This document shows, one piece after another, positions 14,501 to 23,882 of a DNA stretch of 64,000 nucleotides. The notes under the pieces are model-generated. The model was not told the origin of the DNA, did no database searches, and saw only the letters and a list, made by a program, of their open reading frames with translations. The DNA is taken from positions 54,051,882-54,115,881 of the forward strand of contig CM018032.1 in NCBI GenBank assembly GCA_008638375.1, written 5' to 3'. Source of the DNA: Nyssa sinensis (taxonomy: Eukaryota > Streptophyta > Magnoliopsida > Cornales > Nyssaceae). The translations under genes and the position numbers were made by a program. The number at the start of each line of letters is the position of its first letter. Positions within the stretch are counted from its first letter, which is position 1.

Positions 14501-17500
14501 GTAAGTCACTAGTTCCAAGCATTAGGCGGAAGGAACTATCAACCAACACAATACGAGATTTTAAAGGATGAAATTAGAGAATAGGGAAGAAATACCAGAC
14601 ATATAAGCACTAACTCCAGAATCAATAATCCATGGTGCAGACGAGTTTCCAACCACACACAGAATTACCTGTATTAGTCAAAGTAGCAGTAGAAGTAGAT
14701 AAATGGGGAGAAAGAGAAGACAGTTGTTGAAGAAGCTGGCTAAGTTGAGAAGTAATAGTATCATGAGAACCATAAGTAGAAGCAATGGGCCCATCTGTAT
14801 GTGCCCGTGGCATAGGAGCAGCAGAAGTATCATCAGATGTCTGATTAGCACGGGCTGGCCATCCCTATTTGTCCCAACAATAATCCTCAGTATGTCCTAT
14901 ACCACCACAATTAGAATACTTCCACTAGATCGGTTACTCCATCCACTATGACCAGAGCCTCGGGCACCACGACCACCACTATTGTGGGGTGAACGGTGGC
15001 TACTACCACGACCAACACTGCGACCACCGCGGAAGCTACCACGATTACTGTCACTAGATACTAGAGCAGAGGACTCTTTAGACGAGGAAGAAGATCCACG
15101 AGTAAGAGAAGCACGCTAAAGATGAGAATAGGCGTTGGCAGCGGTTGGAAGCTTCTCATTAGCCAAAATTTGATCTTTAAATACACTATATTCGGAATTA
15201 AGACTAGACAAAAATAAGGTAGTCCGAAACTCTTCACACTGACGATGCTGAGCCTCCAAATCTGAACTCAAGTGGTTGATAAAACATAAGTTCTTCCCAC
15301 AATCCCTTCATGGTACCATAATGTTCAACAAGAGACTTATCACCTTACTTTGTATTAAACATATGCTCAAAAAGCTTATAAACTCGAGACACATTATGCT
15401 CCTGTGAAAACATCTCTTCAAGAGATACCCATATCTTCTTAGCCGTATCAAGAAGCTGAACATTCGAGACTACATGTGGCTCCATACTAAGCCACAACCA
15501 AGTCATCACTAAGGAATTCTCACTCCACCAGTCTTCTAATTTTTTATCATCTGAAGTGGGTGGATAAGGTACTTAATTTTCTTCTTCAGACGTAGAAACA
15601 CTTTAAAGGCATGAGACCAAGAATGGTAATTAGTGCCATTCAATTTACAGAAGTAACGGAGCGCACCGAATCATCCATGGAATGACTTTTGACATCATCG
15701 AGAGAAGCCATAACGAATAAAAGAAAGGTCCACACTAAAAAAAATTGAAGAAGCCACCCACAATATGCAACAACAACCCACACGACAATGCTAAGAACAA
15801 AAGGAAACCAAATAAGGTCAAACCAATCACCACAGCAAGGGAAGAAGGGACCACAAGCAGCCAAACAAGTCCTTAAACCAATATGAGACACCAAACAACC
15901 CAATCAACCAACAAACAACTCCCACAGGTCTGAATCACACAAAAACGAAGCAGGCCGCACACCAAAAACACAGAGCCGAGCCTTTGTGAAGCCAAAAAAC
16001 AGCCAAAAACAAACCAATCGAGCACTGGCTACTCAAAACCCATGTCCTAGGACTTAGTCGCACCCCTTAAGAGTGATTTAAAGGAACAAAATTTGATTTT
16101 TTGGTCTGATTGAGCAGATTGAAAAAACTGGGTATTTTTTCAGAAAAATCAAAAATAGAAAACGCCAGCTCAAACGGCTTCAAAAAAATTCAGAAAAATC
16201 ACCATAAACATAAGCACCGAAAAACGCTTCAGATCATGTCTTTCGATTGCCAAAAAATGCTGACGTCAACATGAAGTCACTGTCCGTACAGATGACGTCA
16301 GAAGCCTGCGATTATGTACTTCTTCTCCCAAATATTTCCGCTGTGTTTTTTATTTGTTTTAGACCTAAGTGAGCGCTTTGATACCAAGTCAAATTGTATT
16401 AGGATTTGTATGAAGGAGAGAATAAAGAGAAGAGAGAAATAACATTAGTGTTGGTTGTGTATCTTTTGCTTACACATCACCAACTGTTTATATTATGAAA
16501 AGGAAAACATGAAGAGTACAATATTACCCCTGGTCCCCTACTTGAGTAACATAAGAAGGAAATAAAAAATAAGAACTCTAACAGAAACATCTAAGGAGGA
16601 CCGATGAATTATTTTTCTTTGCTTTTGCTTAAAATTGATCTCAATTCAGTATGATTACTTTATGCACTTTTGCACCTTTTCGTGCACATGTGCACTCAAG
16701 GTTAGACCAACTTATGTCTGAACACTTTTGGATCTTCTTTTATGTATTGTTTAAATTTCAGGAAATGACACCTGAAGCGGAGATTATTTCTGCAAGATAC
16801 ACAAAAAGTGCCATCAAGTCATGTGCGGCATTGTCTTATGTTGAAGCCCAAGCAAGGATGGATGATAGGTTCCCATATAAAGCATTTAATTTTACATCTT
16901 ATCTATTTTAGTTGACTTATGAGAAAAGCTCTGAGCTAATTAGCTAAATTAGTTGTTTTCATAGTTCTCTATGGTAACTTTTCTTTAACATGTTTGCTGC
17001 TAAACCAAATCACCACTCTTGTAGTTATTGGTTTTCATTGTATATGATTAAACAATCTTAATGTAACCATAATATTGTTAAATCACCAGTTGCTCTAAAA
17101 GCTTAAGTTTTCAGAGAATGGACCTAACAATGTATATCAAGCTCTCAACACTATCCCTCACGCGCGACCCCGGACTTGCATGTGGAGAGACAAACCACGA
17201 TCAAATGTGAAGCAAAAGAGAATACAAATACAAACAGAGAATATAATGCAAATGGAGAGACTTGAACCCAAGACCTTTCATAACTAAGGCTCTAATACCA
17301 TGTTAAATCACCAGTTGCTCTAAAATATATCAAACTCTCAACAAATATATCTTACATGTACAATGTTAAGTTGGCTTTGTGCTTGTGACAATCTTGTTGG
17401 GGTATTTTTTTGCCTATTATTCCATCTTTGGTGTTGCTTCATTCTTCGTCTTCTTAGCTTGTGACATGTGCCCTAAGTTTGTAAAACAAGATGAACAACA

Positions 17501-20500
17501 ATACTTTATCAAGTTCAAACGAAGTAATGACACACACGAAATTAATTCACATGTGATTGGAATCTCGGGATGTATGAACACCCTAAGAAGACCGCATATA
17601 GCATTCTTAATAGGATGTGAATCAGTGGTAGTTTATGATGCACAAACTGGGGGATGGAGGCTGAGGATTACGTAAATAGAATTAACACAAAGCCAATTTT
17701 CATACAAAGCAGGATCCTTCCGAGCTAAATTGCATTGGGATTTACCTGACTGCTGGATAATCATGTATGATGAATCTAGTTTCATTATCTTGAGAAAACA
17801 ATTATATTCATTAAGGCAGCAAGAAGTCCAATCTAGTGCATCCGTAAGTTTAGCAGTAGATGTACAAGAGTAGAACCACTCCATTTACTGTATGGCACTA
17901 ATGGCCTCTGTTGTTTTGAACGCATAAGCTTGTGCTAGTGTTAGGATGCCATTGCTTGTATACGAAACACTTAAGCACCACTCCCCCCTTTCCACAGAGA
18001 ATACAGGGGAGAAAAAACAAAAGAAATTGTTGTCATCCAAACTAATTCAGGAAACAAAAGAAATTGTTGTCTTGTTTTATTGTCTCCCTGACCTGAAAAA
18101 TGCTTGAAACCGAAATTAGCTGTTTACAATCAACAGTATGTCGTTTGTTACATTTTCATTGACACTAGCTGATAATGTCTGGTCAATAAGTCGGGTGGCT
18201 TGATCCTACCAGTTTTTGTTCCTTGGTCACTTGAGAATATTATAATGGTGCGCAGTATAGAGTGAAAAAAAGGGAAAGTCATATGGTGTTAAATAACAGT
18301 CGTTACATTACGTATCAGTTGTTACGTACCAATTTTTTGACCCTCCGATACCGATACTGGCCGATGTATTGGTGTGACTAAAATTCACAGCCGTATCAGC
18401 TGATACCGTTACGTTTCGACCGTTATGTATCGACCGTTATATCTCTTTTATGTTTTTTTTTTAATTTTTTAATTTTTAATTTTTATTTTTTTCCTACAGA
18501 ATTCTTATGATTTCTATTTTTATAAGATTTATATATGAGAGAGATATTTAACAAAATAATCCAAAAAAATTTGAAATGGGTTACCAAAACATTCGGGTTA
18601 ATACGAACTCGAAAATGTCTCTTGGTCTCAAAATTTTAAAATTTTTTTTATTCCATAACTAATCAATTAAATTGATTTTCATGCTTATAATTATTTTTTG
18701 TATTACTTTTTGTAATGTTATTCAAATTAAATGATATTTTTATTAGTTTAACTTTAAAATATCTATATAAAATAATAAAATATATTCTAAGTGTTATTTA
18801 TAAGAAAAATAATTTTGTAGGTATTAGAAAATTAAAAATTATTAGTAAAAAATATTAAAATATGATAATTGTAGTCAAGATATGCATATCAATGACTTTT
18901 AAGAGATTTGTTATTATTAGGAAAAAATTTACGGTTGTGGTTTTCAATTTCCATTACGAATGACCTGATACCGTTACACTGCGACCGTCACTGAGTCGTA
19001 TTCCGCGACCACTATTTAAATCCATTTCAAAGTCAACCTAAACACCAATGATTATGGACATTTGGGCTTTTGCTATGTTGTTATCTGTAAAAGTTAATTT
19101 ACAGTTAGAGTTACATTGAACATCCTTTTATTTGGCATCTGTGATTATGTTGCACTTATTTATTTGTTTTTCAAGTTATTATTTCCTAGATGGCATACTG
19201 ATACCTCTTATTTACTTGTCAATTGTAGTCGTTTGATGGACCCATTAACTACAGATTTGCGAAATATGAATGCTTTAGCGAAGGTATGCATACTTAGGGG
19301 TTGTATTTTTAGTCATTTTATTCGTTAGAATATTGGCTAAGTGTGATTAGATTGTACTTTTGAATTTTATTTTGTGGATTTATATGATCTTGTAGGCAAT
19401 GAGGCTTAGGCGTATTGAAAGAGGGGCCTTAACTCTCGCTTCCGCTGAAGTCAAATTTCAAATTGATACTGAAACTCATGATCCTCTTGATATTGGTATG
19501 TTAATTTTGGTTTTCTAAATTAAAAACTAGCCAATACTAAATGGCAATTGTTCTTGTCAACCAAAGATCCTATCGTTTGATGGTTTTACAAAGCTATTTT
19601 GAAATATGTCTCTAGTTCCTCTCAACCTAGGTGCCTGATAGAGGTGTATAAGAAGTTATGAAATTTATTCTATGGGATCCATTTATATCATTTATTTAGT
19701 TTGGACAAGTACGACACACAGATAGTCCCAATTGCAACTTGGACCCAAGGGGGTGGAGTAGATACCACTTAAGGTACTATTCATGGTTGTTAGTATCTTA
19801 TGATACGCAATGCGTATCTTATGATATGTTTTTACAAGGGCATAAAACAATATATATTTTATAGTTGTATCGTTTTGTACCGTATTACACGATACACATT
19901 GTACGATACATGAGATACACACAATTAGGCTAAACGGCATTGTTTTGGCCTCTTCTTTTTTTGGTCATTTTGTTATATACATGGAAATGATATTGTTTTT
20001 TTGTTTGGTTTATATTGCCTCTTTGTAATGCCTAAGAGACCTTTTTCCAAATATAAGAAGTTGAAGAAGAAAAAGGAAGTGAAGAATTGTTGGTATCTAA
20101 TGAGGATATTGTTGCCATTGGGATTGGAGATTAAGATGAAAATGTGATAAATTATAAGAATGAATTATTTTGGATTTTATCTTTAAATTTTGATATTGAT
20201 GAACTATGTTAGAAATTTTAGATTATTAAATTTTTGTTTGAAACTTGTAGTATCTATAAATCTTGATTCTTGTATTGTATGTAATTTAAGTTCGATTTTT
20301 TTTTATAAGTGAGTTGAATGTTATTTATATCATTTTAAACGCTGTATATATATAACATTGTATATATTTATATATACGTATATTTTGAAATGCATTTAAC
20401 TTGTCTGCTGCCAAAATATTTCTTTATGAGGCAAGGGACAAGTGTTACAGATTGGGTGGATGAATTCTCATCATCTGTTGTATCTAGTATTCCCTCTGTC

Positions 20501-23500
20501 CCATATTAAGAGTCCTCCTTGGGAATCCAACTTTTTAAGGGGACAAAGCATTTAATGCTTTCACACTTGAGAGTTGAGAGTGAGTAGTATAAATTTTCAA
20601 AATTAACCTCCTTTCATACACTTAACACATTGACTTTTCAAACTGGACTCTTATCTGGGGACATCCAAGAAGGAAACGAGGACTCTTAAATTGGGACTGA
20701 GGGAGCATATGCATATTGAGTCAACATTTATTGAGATTTTTGTGTTTTCTTTGCACTTTCTGTTAATGATTTAGCAGGTTATTTATTATTTATCTTTTGT
20801 ATTGTGTTTCTTTATCAAAGTTTAATACATGAGCTGTATCTGCAGGAATGTATCAAATTCGAGAAGCAAACCAAATGGTTGAAGAGTTTATGCTTGCTGC
20901 TAATGTTTCTGTTGCAGAAAAAATCCTGAAACATTTTCCTCCATGTTCTCTGTTAAGGTATATTGGTGGTTTTATTCATTGGCTCCATCAAGTTCTATCT
21001 CCTGGAATGATTATTTTTTCCTGATACGTTTATCATCAGGGCCAAGAATGAGCTGATGGTGACTTTTTATGGTCAAATTTTTCCACCTCCCCCCCCCCCC
21101 CTCCCTCTCTCTCTGATGGAAAGCTTTTTAAGATTGTGATATGGATGAGTTGATTTTCTAAATTTGAGGTCAGTAATAATCATTATAGAGAGACCAAGGT
21201 ACAAAGAATGCTTGTTTGCATGTAGATCTCTAAAATGTTCCCATCTTGCTTGTATTGAACAGTATGTTCGGAAGTTTTGGATGGAAAGGAAGAGAGATGC
21301 TAACTTAAAATTGAAGAGAAAGGAGAACAGAAGAAAAGAGAGTGATTCACCTTGTTTGAATGTTCAAGAGAGAAATGGAAAGAACGTCATTGTTCTCTCG
21401 TTTGTGATAATTAGTAGGAGATAAAAGAAAAGAAAGTGTAAATAAACTATTTGACAATTATACTTTTTTTTTTTTTCTGTCTATGAACTTTGAGAGGAAA
21501 GCTAATTATTAAAATTTTAGCATTCAATGGCATATTTGACGTTTTAAAAAATTCATCAAGTGAAGTTTCCCCCCTCTCCAAATCCATCCACTTTTGGACA
21601 GATGAGAGAAGTGAGCCCCTGATGGCTCGATCTTTCCCTCTTAATCCTCTTAAATCTTCTCATTTTCTTCCTTCATAGAACATCAAAGTGAGAGATTTTG
21701 GTATCACTCCATTTGAATCCTTTCTTTTTCCTTCAAATCACCTCATCCAAATAAGCTCTAAGAGATTACAAACTAATTAAAAATTTCAACGAAATATTTC
21801 ATGAGCAACTGCGGGTTCACTTGCTTGCAACCTTGTAATTTATTTTCTACTGATGTGCGCGGGCATGTCATCCAATTAATGCTTAAATTTATTCAATTTT
21901 GTGTTGCAGGATAGTGTTACAACCTATTGATCTTTGCCAAGCATTTAGCTCATGTTGTCGTTGATTCTATTTGCAGGCGCCATCCTAGTCCAACCAAAGA
22001 GATGCTTGAACCTTTGCTTCGTACAGCTGCTGCTGTTGGTCTCAATTTGGATATGTCAACTTCAAAAGCGTTGGCTGATTCACTTGATCGTGCTGTGGTG
22101 AGTTTTATTTATAATAACACGTTGGATACTCTGGTACATAAGATGCATCTATCCTAAGCTTAATTCTTTTGCCATCTGTATAATAATAAAGTAATCTGCA
22201 AGACATGTGCGTTGGGAACTTGAACTTTTTCTTTTTCGGCTTACTGTTAAATATTTTCATTAGTGTGTCAAGCTGAGCTTACTAATTTCCAAAATTTATG
22301 GTTTAAGCACAAATTTTTGCTGGGTCATATGGTGTGTGTGTGTGTGTGTGTGGTTTTATCTATTTTGCAGTCTGTCCATCTAGCTATCTTTCTGCAATCA
22401 ATATCATAGCATTTATGCAAAAGTAACTGAAAAAAAAATTGGGTTTCAGGGTGATGATCCATACTTCAATAAGCTGATTCGCATTCTAACAACTAGATGC
22501 ATGACACAGGTAATTGCACTTGATAATTTATTGAATCCAAACTAATTTTTCATACGAGAAATTTTTTAGATGCTACTTCTTTATGTATATGATTTACAAT
22601 TTCAGGCAGTTTACTTCTGTAGTGGAGATCTTAGCCCCCCAGAATTTTATCATTATGGTCTTGCAGCACCTCTTTATACACATTTCACCTCACCTATAAG
22701 GAGATACGCAGGTTGGTGAGAGAGTTTTAATCATGTATTTTCAACTTATTGATAAAATTGTTTTGTTTGAGTGTGGACTTCCTTCTGTGGCAGATGTTGT
22801 TGTACACAGGTTGCTTGCTGCATCTTTAGGGATATACAAGCTTCCAAACATATTCCGAGACAGACCCCAACTTACTAGTATTGCTGACAGTAAGGATTAC
22901 TTATCTTCACTTCTAAACACATGCTAAAGAAAGGCACAACATCTCTGCTTAAGTCATACTGCTAGAAAAAACTTGTGCTGTGATCTGTGTATGTCGTAAA
23001 TATAATTATCTGCCTGTTCTTGTGTTAAAGGGCTATTGTGCTTGCATATGTAAGTGGAATTGGAAATAATCTTCTAACTTGAAAATGATTACCAGTCCAT
23101 TTTTACCTACTTCCTGTTATATGGGGCGGTTGATCTTTAATTAGAAAATTTGAATTGATAGTCTCACTGTATAATCTTATCTTATCTCATTTGTTAACCA
23201 TGTGAGTAGTTCCATATAATGCATCCTTTTTAAACTCGTGGAATGATCTTCTAACTATATGTTCATCTTGTCTCCCACATTAAGTTTATGGGCAGTTTCC
23301 TTCAACTTTTGTGTGCCTCTGAAGTTGCTTAAAAGGCATGAAATGTTTTAAAAACCACAAAATGGAGGTAGTGGGGGATCAAGGCCCTGATATGTGTGAG
23401 GTAATGGCATGGGGATACTCAATGGGGCTATTTTTCACTCCCTTCTTTGACAAGTTACTCAATGGGCTATAGGAGGGGCACATCTTAAAGTTCTGTCAAA

Positions 23501-23848
23501 CTTCAATACTAGTTTAATAACTGCTAAGCGTTTTTTTACCTGAGAAATATTGTCTATTCCAGCAATTTGCTTCCTGATAAGATTTTGATATGAGCAAGTG
23601 CTATTATGGTTTAGATATCAGGAATGATGCCTTATTGACTTTGATTAAGATCTGTCGGTGGGTTGATTGCTAAAGCATGCTAGTCCATGTCACATGGTTA
23701 TTTAAAAATGTAAGAATATTGCTTACTGTGGGTCTCCTTCAGATTTGAATTATCGGCATAGGAATGCCCAGATGGCTAGCCGTGGCTCGGTGGAGCTCCA
23801 TACGCTCATATATTTCCGGAAACGGTATGTACGAGGAACTTCTTTATG

Positions 23849-23882
<34 letters not shown>

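Larger units (their letters stand above)
11383..16583 (-). mobile_element. Ty1/copia LTR retrotransposon, near complete but decayed
   Basis: Inserted antisense in the intron 9780-16761 of the exosome gene. It has two direct LTRs (11383-11572 and 16387-16583), a primer-binding site next to the upstream LTR (minus strand, 16386-16375), a purine-rich tract beside the downstream LTR (minus strand, about 11584-11573), and gag, protease, integrase, reverse transcriptase and RNase H in copia order. Flanks GAAAT (11378-11382) and GAAAC (16584-16588) may be a target duplication with one mismatch. Numerous stops and frameshifts make it non-autonomous. LTRs differ at about a dozen positions plus a small indel, so the insertion is old. 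Confidence 0.9.

Noticed and set aside
16251..16330. Repeated TGACGTCA-like words resembling bZIP sites
   Set aside because: They sit in the leader of the copia element; palindromic hexamers are too common to call a regulatory site.
17276..17300. CTAATACCA resembling the 3' end of a tRNA gene
   Set aside because: It is the complement of a TRIM primer-binding site; no cloverleaf precedes it. The same applies at 27851 and at the ends of the 41965 array units.
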